Positions 27,282 through 39,550 of a stretch of DNA of 64,000 bases are shown here, piece by piece (positions within the stretch are counted from its first letter, which is position 1; every line of letters begins with the position of its first letter). The translations under genes were made by a program, and so were the position numbers. The notes beneath the pieces are model-generated. The model was given only the letters and a program-made list of their open reading frames with translations, did not search any database and was not told the origin of the DNA. This DNA is from Dipetalonema caudispina (taxonomy: Eukaryota; Nematoda; Chromadorea; Rhabditida; Onchocercidae). The stretch is taken from contig JABVXV010000041.1 in assembly GCA_013365325.1 (NCBI GenBank), positions 186,001-250,000 on the forward strand. The letters are read 5' to 3'.

Positions 27282-28096
27282 TGCTTGTTTCAACTAAATC
27301 ACCACTATATCATTCAAACCTGGAAATGCTTGTTCAAAATAGTTCAAGGTAGCAAAAATGAACGAAACAATCGAATGAACTAAGATAAAAGTTCAACCCA
27401 ACGAAACCCTCTGAAACGAATCGATAACCATAAAAAGTATCCAAAATGCAATCGACTCTTTCTGAAATCAACCAACCAAACATCATCTAGTTTATACAGT
27501 ATCATCCTTCCTTACTAATACTGCATCCTATTCTCCTCAAAACCTTCCACCTTAATAAATCCATACTTTACCAAACGAAGTCACCCGCAACTCATACTAC
27601 TAACAAATACCCCACATCACGGGGGACTTGGTATACTAACACCGCGAATTGCTTCCAACCACCACCTTGTCTGTTTTACATTACAGTATGGAATGCACAA
27701 TGTCTTACAGTTACTCTCCTTCTTTCTATTTCTACAATTCATACATGCATACACGCACTTTGTACATTTGGCAATTCGCCCTTAAACCCATCATGTACCG
27801 ATGTATTTTGACGTCACTGTTGTTGTATGGTGATATTCCCAATCCATTGTTATGGCGTGCCATTGTGTCATCGCTTATGATTCATTTGGCAGTTTCTCGA
27901 TCACTCATTGATAATATTATCTCTTCTTCCTTTCACTGACCATAAACACGATATATATAATCTTCTTGCAACTTACTTTATCATCCAAAATCTTATTCTC
28001 TTCTTTGATGTTGTTTTCTTTATTTTCTTACTTCTAATCCTCATTGTTACATATTCTACAATGCTACCGAGCTATACTGTTCCTCATCCTCTAATT

Positions 28097-28143
28097 CAAA
28101 AAGCAACTTCCATGGAAATCCAAAAAGCATCACTTCCATGGAA
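28097..28143. repeat. imperfect direct repeat, two units of 21-23 nt
   Basis: Two consecutive units begin CAAAAAGCA and end ACTTCCATGGAA. The second has a two-base insertion. Both contain CCATGG. Position is about 450 nt upstream of the copb-2 start. Confidence 0.8.
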
Positions 28144-28500
28144 GGTCAACAATGCCACTACTAGAGGAACCGAATGTGTGCGCCCCATATCCTCCAAGAG
28201 AAATACAACAGAAGAGACGTAAAATGAATCATTTGAGATCCAACATTTTCATTTTAGGGAATTAATTTGTCTTCCTGACGTTCAGGTTGTTGGCTTTAGT
28301 GAGATGAGGGGTACTTTGGTTGGGTATGTTGAACGAAGAAGTGGATTTTTAATTAGGAGGCTCATTATAACTGGATTTCTCCATTTATTTCTTTCCCGAA
28401 ATACTTTTCTAATTTGATGGTTCGTTGGTTTTGTTAGACGTTCCTGTCATTGATTTTCTCTTCATATTAAAATAGTTTGTTGAAATTTTCATTTCTCAGA

Positions 28501-28572
28501 ATGTCTGTGAGGTTCAGATCAAACATAAACACACGCAATATTGGAGAATTATTTCAATTTACAAACAAATAA
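28501..28572 (+). CDS. possible upstream ORF in the copb-2 leader
   Basis: A TTTCTCAG acceptor at 28492-28499 is followed almost at once by an ATG that opens 23 codons and stops 22 nt before the copb-2 ATG. If the leader is trans-spliced here, this short ORF (MSVRFRSNINTRNIG...) would precede the main start. It may instead lie in DNA that is not transcribed or is spliced out. Confidence 0.25.
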   Translation: MSVRFRSNINTRNIGELFQFTNK

Positions 28573-28594
28573 TCAGTTATAATTTCTTGGAAGT

Positions 28595-31500
28595 ATGCCA
28601 CTACGATTGGATGTGAAAAAGAAATTGCTGGCCAGATCAGATCGCGTCAAATGCGTTGATTTACATCCAACCGAAACATGGATGCTTGTGGCGCTTTACA
28701 ACGGCAACGTTCATGTTTGGAATTACGAGAATCAACAGCTTGTCAAGTCTTTCGAGGTTTTTGTGCTTTAATAATTTCTTAGACTTCAAAATCCGGAGAA
28801 TTAAGCTAGTAAACAAATTCCATGAACTTAGTGGTTCAAAATTCATAAATTATGTCATTTACTTAACTTCATTTATCTTTGCAACTTCTACATTCCTTAG
28901 AAAATTGTGCTCTTAAATGTCTTGCTCCTTTGAACATACACAACATAGTATTAAGATACGGAATGAGTCTTGGTGCTTTATACCACTCTTGTTTCACTAA
29001 TAAAACTTATTCATTAGGTCTGCGAGCTACCAGTGCGATGCGCGAAATTTATTCCGCGCAAAAATTGGATAATAACAGGATCGGATGATATGCATGTCCG
29101 CGTTTTCAATTACAATACCCTGGAACGAGTACATCAGTTTGAAGCACATTCCGATTACTTGCGCTCCATTGCTGTCCATCCATCGCAACCTTTTATTTTG
29201 ACCTCGAGTGATGATATGCTCATCAAACTTTGGGACTGGGATAATAAATGGAGTGTTAAGCAGACTTTCGAAGGTTTTTTTTAAGATTCTGTTTTTTTAA
29301 GAATGAAAAATTTGATTTAAAGTAGGGCAATGTTGGACTAGTTCTTTCCTGACATGGTAGTTTAACTCATCGCTCTCATGACTTTATTTCAGGCCACACC
29401 CATTATGTAATGCAATTGGTTATCAATCCAAAAGACAACAATACCTTTGCAACTGCCTCACTTGATAAGACGGTGAAAGTTTGGCAGTTTGGTAGCCCTA
29501 CAGCAAATTTCACTTTGGAAGGTCATGAAAAAGGTGTGAATTGTGTGGATTATTATCACGGTGGCGATAGACCATATCTGATTTCGGGTGCAGATGATCG
29601 CCTTGTTAAAATATGGGATTACCAGAACAAAACATGTGTCGCTACTCTGGATGGACATGCACAGAATGTATCAGCAGTTTGTTTCCACCCGGAGTTACCA
29701 GTTATTATCACTGGTTCAGAAGATTCTACAGTTAGACTGTGGCATGCCAGTACGTATAGGTACGTTGCGATATATATTGCTGTGTATCGTGTTATAAATT
29801 ATTGATGATGATCAAAATGAACTGTAAATTTTGTTTTTACATACAATTTTATGTAATTATAGGTTGGAGACGACTCTCAATTATGGCCTTGAACGTGTTT
29901 GGTGCATTCATGCCTTACGAGGTTCAAATACAATTGCTATCGGCTATGATGAAGGCTCGGTGACAGTTAAATTAGGTAGGGAAGAACCAGCTGTTAGTAT
30001 GGATTCAAGTGGAAAGATTTTATGGGCCAAACATTCCGAAATGCAACAAGCTAATCTGAAAACACTTGATGCCGCCACGTTGGAACAAATACAAGGTTAC
30101 CATATTATTCATCGGCAGATCTCTTCGGGAGTTCATACTTTTTAATTAACTTTATGTGAAGCAACTGTCATTTTGTCGATGTGTTCTCTCGTGCTATTGA
30201 TTCAGCTGCCATATTTTGATTTCCGTTGACCTTGATTTTTTTGTCTGTGCTATTCACGGTTTCCAGTTGGGTCTTGACATCTTATTGGCGGTCCCTCCGA
30301 AATTTGTTTATTCATTGCGGGTACCGTTCAACAGTTCACTTGATCCATCATTTATCTTCAACTTCTGACGGTTGTTACAAACTTGAATTCTTTCAAACTT
30401 TCTATTTCTTGACTTTCCATTTTTATTGCAGATGGTGAGCGTATTTCACTGTCGATAAAAGATGTAGGTTCATGTGAAATATATCCTCAAACATTGTCTC
30501 ATAACTCCAACGGACGTTATGTAGTTGCTTGTGGCGATGGTGAATACATCGTTTACACTGCGATGGCTTTGCGTAACAAGGTACTTCAAAGGATGTGTTT
30601 TTCATGTCTGATACAAATTTGTTTCAGAAAAGATTTCGAGTTGTCAACAGCTGAACCACGATCTAGGTGATAAGGATTTACTAGAAAGTTAACAAATTCG
30701 TGGCATTTGGATGATTTGTTTTCTATTATGCATAATACAGTTGTAGTGTCAGTGTAAGAAGGTGTTGCGAATATTCTAGGCTTTTGGTTCTGGTTTAGAA
30801 TTTGTGTGGAGTACCGATCCTTCAGAATACGCAGTCCGTGAATCAGCATCGAGCATTAAAATTTTCAAGAATTTCAAGGTTCATTTCAATTTTAAATGCG
30901 TAATGATGTCCGGATGTTTTCTCTTTCGCTATTCTATTTATGATTTACAGGAGGTACGCTTGTTACGTCCTGATGTAATTATGGAAGGTATAGAAGGTGG
31001 ACCACTCGTTGCTGCTCGTTCTGTGAATGCCTTATGCTTTTTTGATTGGGAAACAGGATCTTTAATCCGTCGAATAGAGATATCAGCTAAACATGTTTAT
31101 TGGTCTGATAATGCTGAAATGGTATACTTTAAAATACTATGTTAGATGGTATACGAAGCTAATAAATTTTGTTTTCCTCTTTTAATTATAACAAAAAGGA
31201 TAATATGAACCTATTTCATGTAAAGAAGTGCAACATATTATAGGTTGCAATTGCTAGTGACGATACATTTTACATATTGAAATATAATAAGGAAGCGGTA
31301 GAAAATGTAACAGCAACTGATATAGATGGCATCGAGGATGCTTTCGACGTCATCGGTATGCAAATCTTTATAAGGAACAACTCACATTGTTGTTCTTTTT
31401 ACTTAATTTTCTCTGCATATATCACTTGATGAAAAATGAGTTTTTGGCACTGCTTCTCATATCACGTTTCATTACTATGTGCTATGTCCACGGTTTTATG

Positions 31501-34500
31501 CACTCACAATAGATATTCAGCATAGGCATAGAATCTATCTCTGAAACAGTGAAATTGGTTTAAGTCAAGTAGGAATTTTTGGTACTTACAAAGTTCCGTT
31601 GAAGCAAATGTTTTAGTAGCAGAATTGTTAATTGTACTGTTTTTGCTCCTTCCAGGTGAAGTACAGGAAAGCGTTAAGACAGCAATATGGATTGGTGATT
31701 GCTTCATATTTACGACTGACTTAAATCGGCTAAACTATTATGTTGGAGGAGAAATAGTCACTATTGCCCATATGGATCGTCCTCTGTATTTAGTGAGTTG
31801 GAAACTTCCATTTAATAGGGCGTCAAAATCCGAACCATTAACATAACAGGTGAAATGAGAACAGAAATGGCTCTTTTTCTCTTTTAGTTTCTTGACAAGG
31901 TTTGAAAGAAAAACATTTCAGTCTCACAGGTTTTTCTCCTTGTGAAGTCTAAAATATTTTCAAAGTGCATCACTCCATTCATTTTTTTTCCACAGTTTTA
32001 GCTGGGTTATACTCCAAAGGAAAGCAGACTCTACTTGTGTGACAAAGACCATAACTTCGTCTCTTATCGTTTGCTGTTATCAGTACTCGAGTACCAAACT
32101 GCAGTCATGCGTCGAGATTTCGACACAGCGAATACCGTAAGGCTTCTGAAAGTTGGGACTTGAAATCGTAAAAATTAGTATTAACTTTGTTTTTATGAAC
32201 ATTGGATTCTGGATTCTCATTATTTTAACATTTCTTACGAACATTACTAAATTTTGAAGATGTTGCCAGTAATACCACGTGATCATCGAACTCGTGTAGC
32301 GCACTTTCTCGAAAAACAAGGATTCAGGAAGCAAGCTCTGGTGGTTAGTCAGGATCCAGATCATCGTTTTGAGCTTGCTCTCTCCCTCGGAGATTTAAAA
32401 CTGGCGTATGATCTTGCCGTAACTGCTGATTCAGAGGAAAAGTGGCGACAGCTTTCTCAAGCAGCTACACTGCAGAGCGAACTTATGTTAGCCGGGGAAT
32501 GTCTTGGTCGGGCCCGTGATTATGGTGGATTATTGCTGTTGGCTACTTCTGCCGGATCGGCTGCATTAGTATGTGTTTCTTGAATTGTCGTTTACCTTTT
32601 TGAACATATTAGTTTTTTGAGAATCATAATTGGAGTTAGTGGTGCTCCATGATACCGCATTATTACAGGTAGCGATACTATTTGTCCACCTTTCAGTGTT
32701 AGTGTGACGCATACATTAAGCCAATTATATATTAAATATCTATCTCTGCGGTTTACCGTTGTTAGACATTAGCTCTGTGCACTCCATTATATTTAGTAGA
32801 AAAAAAAAAAAAAAAAAAAAGAAATGATGCGCGGTAAATGAACCTATCTCTTTCGTTGAACTATAATCACTGGAATAAGTAGAAATTCCAATGACCATAT
32901 TTCCTATTTTCTAGTTGTCTAAGTTGGCATCTGATGCACAGCTTTCGGCGCAACATAACTCGTCTTTCCTTTCATATCTTCTGCTCGGTGATTTGGATAG
33001 ATGTTTGGAAATTTTGATTTCAACTGACCGCCTTCCGGAGGCTACGTTTTTTGCACGTACATACTGTCCGTCTCAGGTTAGTGCAAGCACATTTAACATC
33101 ATTATAGTTATTGCTTCTTTTTTCTTGTTGTAAGCAGGCCCATGTTCTCTTTTATCTTTTTGGAAATCTCGTTCTAAATCTAGGAACTTCATATTTTAGG
33201 TTGATCGCGTTGTGTCGTTATGGAAAGAAAAGATCTCCAGTAAAATATTAGATGGACAGAAGGTTTTGTTGTATTTCGTTCTGAATCCTTAATTTATTTC
33301 TTGATTTTCTTTCGGAATTTTGGTCTGTTGTTTAGATTAACACCTTTATTGCAGAACATTGGTGAAAGTCTCGCGGAGCCGTCGAAATATCCGAATCTCT
33401 TCTCAGATTTCAGTGAAACATTGAAAGCTGAGCGGTTCCTCAAAGAATTAGCGAAGTTGCAAATTAAAGCATCAGCACATCCACCAACTAATGCACAGCG
33501 TAATATTCTCGAAGAAATGGCGGAAGCAGAAAAATCCGGTTGGTGATTACTAACAAAGCCGAAAAGTGTTAAAAGTTGTTATCAGACTGTGTTTCAGGTG
33601 CGTTAATTTTCCATGAAGATGGAACTGCGGAATTGTTGAGAAACGGAAGTACTGTTTTGGATAACAGAGTTATAGAAACATCTCGTACTACGACCGACTC
33701 AACCTTTCTATCCGGAAATGCACAGACTGTTTTGAGTTCATCGAAATCACTCCTTACGACTTCTACCACTTCATTATCGCAGATTTCGTCTAAAACTCTT
33801 TACAAGTCTTCCACAACTCCAATTTCTCAAATTGACTCAGCTGCTGTAACAAGCGATTCTTCCAGTTGTCTGTCAGGGCAATATATTAGCACAAAACCAG
33901 TATCTCATACTTCAGCAACTCTTTCATCCTCAATAGAGGTCACAGCTCCTGGTGATATGAATTCTGATATTACTGAAGATAGTGAAGAAGAAGAGGTACT
34001 TTTTCCATATATCAATAGACTAATTCCGAACCCTTATACTTGTGTTAGATTACGACCGCTGTATTATAAATAGGGACATGAAGAAACGAAGTTAGATTTC
34101 ACTCATGGTTATACTTCAAAATATGTTACTGTTCAAGATATAATACTTCAATCTTATATATCAGGGAAATCTGGTGGATGCAGCCATGGGCCCAGATATT
34201 GTACGCGATCGTGCTCGACCAGATATCGTTCCTTCTGATGGAGGACCGGACGTCGTTGGAAGTGCTGTTCAGCCGCAGCCTGAAGTAAGTGATTTTCTTA
34301 CAGACAGCTTTCTGCTAGAATTATTGAAAATCAATATGCATGTAATATAGCGAAATTACTTGTATAATTCACTTCCTGAATGAAGAATTCTGTCAGAGCA
34401 TTAATTGAATATCATATGTTCTTGCTAGTTTTTAAATTTTGTCATTGAATTTTCTTGTTATTATGGTGATTTTAATGTACGTTTAGGTGGTGCAGGATGC

Positions 34501-34615
34501 AGAAATAAGAAATCAAGAGGGAGTAATAGCTTGGAGCGATGACGAAGACGATGATCAATTTGATGACGATGCTGCGTTCAATATTGATGATCTGAGTTTA
34601 GAAAATGATGAGTGA
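28595..34615 (+). CDS. copb-2: coatomer subunit beta' (beta'-COP)
   Basis: COPI coat subunit at Golgi/ER; recognises dilysine cargo and forms the beta'-alpha subcomplex. Seventeen exons in phase: 28595-28756, 29018-29273, 29393-29759, 29863-30095, 30432-30580, 30780-30878, 30951-31121, 31244-31355, 31656-31792, 32002-32136, 32260-32568, 32915-33076, 33200-33262, 33355-33538, 33598-33995, 34165-34284, 34487-34615; 1,061 aa. Start [19 protein letters not shown] is typical. WD40 repeats fill about aa 1-300 ([40 protein letters not shown]). The coatomer WD-associated region follows ([58 protein letters not shown]). The C-terminus has a Ser/Thr-rich segment and ends acidic ([11 protein letters not shown]). 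The protein is about 150 aa longer than vertebrate beta'-COP, because of that tail. Confidence 0.96.
32800..32820. repeat. poly(A) tract in a copb-2 intron
   Basis: Run of 21 A within the intron between exons 32260-32568 and 32915-33076. Confidence 0.9.
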
Positions 34616-35545
34616 TACATTTGGATATGTTCCTGATTAACACTCCATTTCCTTTTTTTAATATTTTGTTTTGAGGTGGGAGTTTTACCTTTGTTATGTT
34701 CCCTTTGTTACATCAATATGTGATATATTATTTCTGGATGAGGAATATTTCTTTCTTTTTATAAATATGTACTTCCAAGCTGGATTTCTTGTTTCTTCGT
34801 GAAGTGTTTGTTACCTACAACTTTAGGGATACAATTATTTAAGGCCTTCAAATTCTTCAGTTTTTTGTTCTAATATAGCCAGTTTGCTTCAGTGGATAAA
34901 GGTCCACATTTAGTTTACTGAAGATTTGAAAATTCACGTATCTCAGACAGTTATTTTATTATCTGAGATCATATCAATTGTGATTTGCACTGCTCTAGTG
35001 GGTACTCCTTTTCTTTGATTTCATGTTAGTTACTATTTGTTGGTTTTAATTGTTTGTGTCCAAGGAACAGTAACATCTTTTTAACAACTTCAAAAAAAAG
35101 TACCACTATATAAAGTGTTTTTGTATCGCACACTATCGCACCAGTTCAGTTGAAGGAATGTTTTTTATAATCATTGGTGAAAGACTGCTGAAACCTTGAT
35201 CGGATTTTGGATGCTTATGCAAAAACAGTCCAGTAGAAAATGGTGGTTTTTAATGATGGGTTTTGTCAGCAATATTTTAATTTACCCTCTGCTGACACTT
35301 TTTCGTTTCCATGGAAACTCCTAACTGATTTTTAGTCCTTATGAAGATTTCCTGACGTTGCAGTGCTTTTGCGGATAAGGTTGAAAACTCAAATTTCCAC
35401 TGAAGAGTATGTAGAGATGCAAATATGGAAGTTTATTTGACTTTTTCTCCTCGTTTGCTATCACTAGCCTGGTTTTGTAAATCGACTGAAAAGTGATAGG
35501 TCTTTTTTAATTCATAACTTTAATCTATGTAATCATAATAGTGGT
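34616..35545. other. convergent 3' region between copb-2 and an unnamed gene
   Basis: About 930 nt of AT-rich sequence separates the stop of copb-2 (+) from the stop of the minus-strand gene at 35546. It presumably holds both 3' UTRs. No coding signal was seen. Confidence 0.5.
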
Positions 35546-38159
35546 TTATTGGTGTTGGAGTGGAATACCGTCCTTGAAGCTTCGCCGCATTCTTCGGAAC
35601 CACTTTTCATTTCTTAGATTGTAAAGACAATCCGTTTTTGCAGTTTGTTTGTGGGGAATACAAATGATATGCCCGTCTGAAATTCTGCGTGACGGAAAGG
35701 ATATCTATGAAAATATGAGGATTCAAAATTCCCGTAATAGGTCTTCGTTTCATCCAAACAACGATTGCTAGAATGTTAAACCTTTAAAGATCAAAACCTT
35801 AAAAGTGATCGTCGATGGGTGCGTTTTTATCCAAGCACTTTAGGATGGTAAGGTACTGCTCACGCTAAGATGCTTACCTTCCACATGTTATATCTTCTGA
35901 ATTGTACTACTTCTGCTTCGAAGAATGTTGCTGTTTTCGTAACCTAAAAATAAATTTTTTCTTTTAATAAAATTATTTTGACAGATATGTAACGAATCAT
36001 TCGGTATGAGGTAAGCATTACTGTTGAGAAAATAACAGAAATTTTCTAGATGATTAGCTCCTTGAAATTTTTCTCTCAACTAACTGATTTTTCCATTTCA
36101 CCAAAGATGTCTAGCAGCACTATCATTTCAGTATACTTTTTTACCGCTTTTGGTATTGATTCAAGCGTTTTACTCCGAAAGTTTTGATTTCGCAATATTT
36201 TCTGATGAATTTTTTTGCATTAAAAAAAATTATTTCTCAAAAAAAAAAAAAAAAAAGAAAAACGTTGAAAGTATACTGTTAATGATTAATGATTTCAGAT
36301 TTTGAATCTATGCAATTCAAGATTTTTGATCAGAGTTCAAAACTCTTCGAACCATTTTGGATGACTTCGCTTGATCGGATTCCTTGAATCATTTGCAGAT
36401 CAAAATCTAATCGTGGCATCTACTATTCGCTTATAATTTTAATCCTTGTCTTATGCCTTTCAATGTAGCAGGAGCTCTTTTTTTATGTACATTCTTAAAC
36501 TTTTTTTCCTTGAAAAAAAGAAAGCTGAAGGATTTTTTACTGAAGTAACTAAAATTATGTCGAAAATTGGAACCCAAGAATGATTTTAAATTAAAGTATG
36601 TGGTTGAAAAATTCTGAATTATTCTGAAATTCCTTCATTATTCTGTATTATTTTGCATTTCTTTCAGAAAAAAGAGTTTAAACTTTCATAACAAGGAATC
36701 TCACAACATGGGGTATTCCAAAATTACGCATGTTGGGTGAGGATATTTCCTGAATCTGTTTTTCAGGAAACTTCATAATATTCGATGCCCACCATGCAAT
36801 GGTCTCGATCAAATCTCGATAATTATGTGCTGGATATATTTTGAAACATTTGTGATACATTTGAACGTTTCTGAAATTTCATAATTTGTGAACCAATTGT
36901 AAAATAGTTACATTTTTTGGATCGATTGTACAATAAGAATTTGTAATTATAAAGAATTGTTTCATATTGAAGAGATGGAGTTCAGATTTCTTTGTAGGAT
37001 ATACCTTAAGCCATCACTCTTCATTAGTTTGGCTATGTTACATTCTGAGCTGTTACCTTTTATAATTTTTTTGTCATCTTTTACATTTTCAGTTAGGAAA
37101 TCATCATCGGTAACATTTATTGTCACGGTATACAATTCTAAAATCAATTTTGTGATAGTGCTTCGACATTTGTATTAATTTTGTAAGAGTTTCAATAAGA
37201 GTTCTTGGATTTCAAATTCTCTCAGTGTTTGATTTATGAATATTAAATTACAGTTTTCTCAGAAAAGTGGGATTTTTATTCTGATCAGATTGAACATTTC
37301 ACCTTGCTGGCATGATATCAATGATATATTAGCTGGATGATATTTCGACATATGTTATTAATAAAAACGACTCGATATTTTTTGTCCAGATTGCTTGTTC
37401 TGATGAATTACCTCACATGAGGGAAAAATAAAATATAATTAATTAAACAACAGGTCATTAATCTTAGGCAGGAATATCCATCATCCTGATTGTTTTTTTA
37501 TTTCATCCATTATTTTCTCGATGAAAATTAAAAGTATTTGTGACTAGCATTGAACAAATATTAAAAGTTTCTTAGCAGGAATTCGACCAATTTCTCCTGA
37601 ACAAATCTTTTTGGTTGCGAAGATGGTGTCTGATATATTGTCATAATCGAAACATGCTGATTTTTAGTATCTGCAGAAGATTAAAGAAATTTTGTTGATT
37701 GGTACTAGTATCAATTGATATTACAAACATGATCATTTGAATTTTTTTTTGCCATGATAAATATCCAATGGATTTCGAGCAATCGTACACTGTTACAATT
37801 GTATATGATTGCAATTGTACACATAATTTACTACATAAAATTGGTGATATAATTATGTGAATCTGAAGTTCCATGTCTCAGCTAAAAAGTTAATTGTTGA
37901 AATAGCGAAAAACTTTAAATCGAAACCTATTCATTCATGATCTAATAATTTCGAGATATTACCAAAATCCATTATACAAAAAAAACTCATCTAACAATGT
38001 TGGTGATATAATTGATGCCAGTATCAATCAACAATGGTTTCTTTAATCTTCTGCAATTCGACTGTCCTATTCTTACTACCTATTTTTCGACTAAAATAGA
38101 TTATTTGGTTTACATCACATACAGAACTACATTTAAAGTAAACATTGGAGCATTCTCTT
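35546..38159 (-). CDS. unrecognised multi-exon protein gene
   Basis: Function unknown. Four exons join in phase with good splice sites: 37137-37005, 36870-36705 (ATTTCAG / GTGAG), 35943-35878 (TTTTTAG / GTAAGC), 35704-35546 (stop TAA). A fifth, 38159-38080, fits upstream in phase 1 but is less sure. The product is at least about 172 aa (198 with the fifth exon), mixed and protein-like, not low complexity. Visible segments: TINVTDDDFLTENVKDDKK, YPAHNYRDLIETIAWWASN, FFEAEVVQFRRYNMWK, and a basic C-terminus containing CIPHKQTAKTDC and KWFRRMRRSFKDG. The tentative exon adds three cysteines (ECSN...KCSSVC). Spaced cysteines and the lack of a membrane segment would suit a secreted protein, but that is a guess. 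The 5' end is unresolved; 39290-39508 may be its first exon. Convergent with copb-2. Confidence 0.5.
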
Positions 38160-39289
38160 CTGAGGTGTGCCAGTTTCAAAATTTTTGCTTATTACAAGAA
38201 ATTGACTTTCATCCATAAATTTTGAAAGAATTGATTTTCAGAACCCAAATATCCAAATATAAAAACGTAAGATTCTCCAAAATCGCAATAATTTCATCAA
38301 AGAAATAATGAAAACTGTGTCGTCCAGCTATTAGAATGCGTTATTATATGAAATGAAATTCATATTTAACCTTATATTTAATTTAAAATCCAGTCTTCAT
38401 AGACAGTTCGAAAGGTAGAAGAAAGTAATCTTATCTGATAGTATACAACAATGCTGAACTTTAAAGCAAAACTGATTGCCAACGATTAAAGCGTATCATT
38501 TCATCACTGAATTTTGCCTTTAAAATAATTTAATCGGAAATGCGCATGAAGACGTAATAACTGAACTGAGCGCTGAAATGAAAAGACGGAAATAAAATAT
38601 CGTATCGTTACACTGTTATGCTTAATTCTATGGATTTTCTTTAGCTTTGCTTTTACAGTTCATTCAGAAATATTCGGTAGAGAATTTATTTTTGAATGTA
38701 CTATTCATGATCACTGATTTAAGAAAGAGTAAAATTTTATCTGATTTTGCAGTACTAAAATTTAAAATTCGTGCAAAAAAAAAAACCGTTCCAAAGACTA
38801 ACACGGAATATACATACTTCTTTTGTATATATATATATATATCAGTTCATAAATTTATATCATGATAACTTCAACCACTTTGTCGTCTTATCATAGCGAC
38901 TGTTTTTATATTGCCTTCGACATTGTCATCCATGACAGTAAATTATGAATCGTCATGACCTCCACTATTCTTAATCTTTTGTAATCTTTGATTCAATAAT
39001 TGAAATTTCTAAAGCACTAGGAGTAGTTATAGAAGTAGCTTCATGATTACTTTAAATGGAAAATGGACAATGGATCGATTTGGATGATTACATTTTTTCC
39101 ATGAAGCATCGAAAAAAGGCATTGAGATATTTATTATGTCAAGGTTCTGTCTAATATTTTTGCCTTTAAAAGACACAATGATGAATTTCCAGAAGCTTTT
39201 CTACATATTAATGAATCATCGAGAAAGTACACAGAATTCTTAGATCATAACTTATTCAGGTTTTTTTTTCAATAAAGTTTTAAAAGAAT

Positions 39290-39550
39290 TCAAATTCTTT
39301 CCATCGAAGCTCCATTTATTTCCTGGAGTCGTATATTAATTACATGCGTAACCGTATGCACTTCATCAAAATCTAAATCTTCCGAATTTCGAAATGAAAT
39401 TCTTTCAATGAAATTTCTTGTATTTCCAACGAATTTTGAAACAGTTCTCATCAGTCTTTGAAAATACTGTACAGTGCACATGAAACGCTCTAATTCAATT
39501 GCTCTCATCCTTTTTAACTTTTGTTTTGTTGGAGAAAGAAGAGAGAATTA
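39290..39550 (-). CDS. candidate 72-aa ORF behind a trans-splice-type acceptor
   Basis: A TTTCTTTCAG acceptor leaves a 42-nt leader (39550-39509, with an in-frame TAA at once) before ATG at 39508. The ORF runs to TGA at 39290. The sequence is protein-like (MRAIELERFMCTVQYFQRLM..., RISFRNSEDLDFDEVHTVTH) and matches no family I know. It could be a small gene, or the first exon of the unrecognised gene at 35546-38159 if a donor such as CAT|GTAATT is used. Confidence 0.35.

Larger units (their letters stand above)
27282..28594. promoter_or_regulatory. divergent intergenic region between phafin and copb-2
   Basis: About 1.3 kb between two divergently transcribed genes should hold both promoters. 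The part 27480-28220 is C/T-rich on the plus strand, which creates overlapping leaky ORFs (27649-27939, 27908-28222) that I do not take as genes. An imperfect direct repeat of about 22 nt lies at 28097-28143, each unit containing ACTTCCATGGAA. Confidence 0.5.

Noticed and set aside
27649..28222. Two plus-strand ORFs of 96 and 104 codons upstream of copb-2
   Set aside because: C/T-rich sequence yields long open frames; composition is F/L/S/Y-heavy with no splice context.
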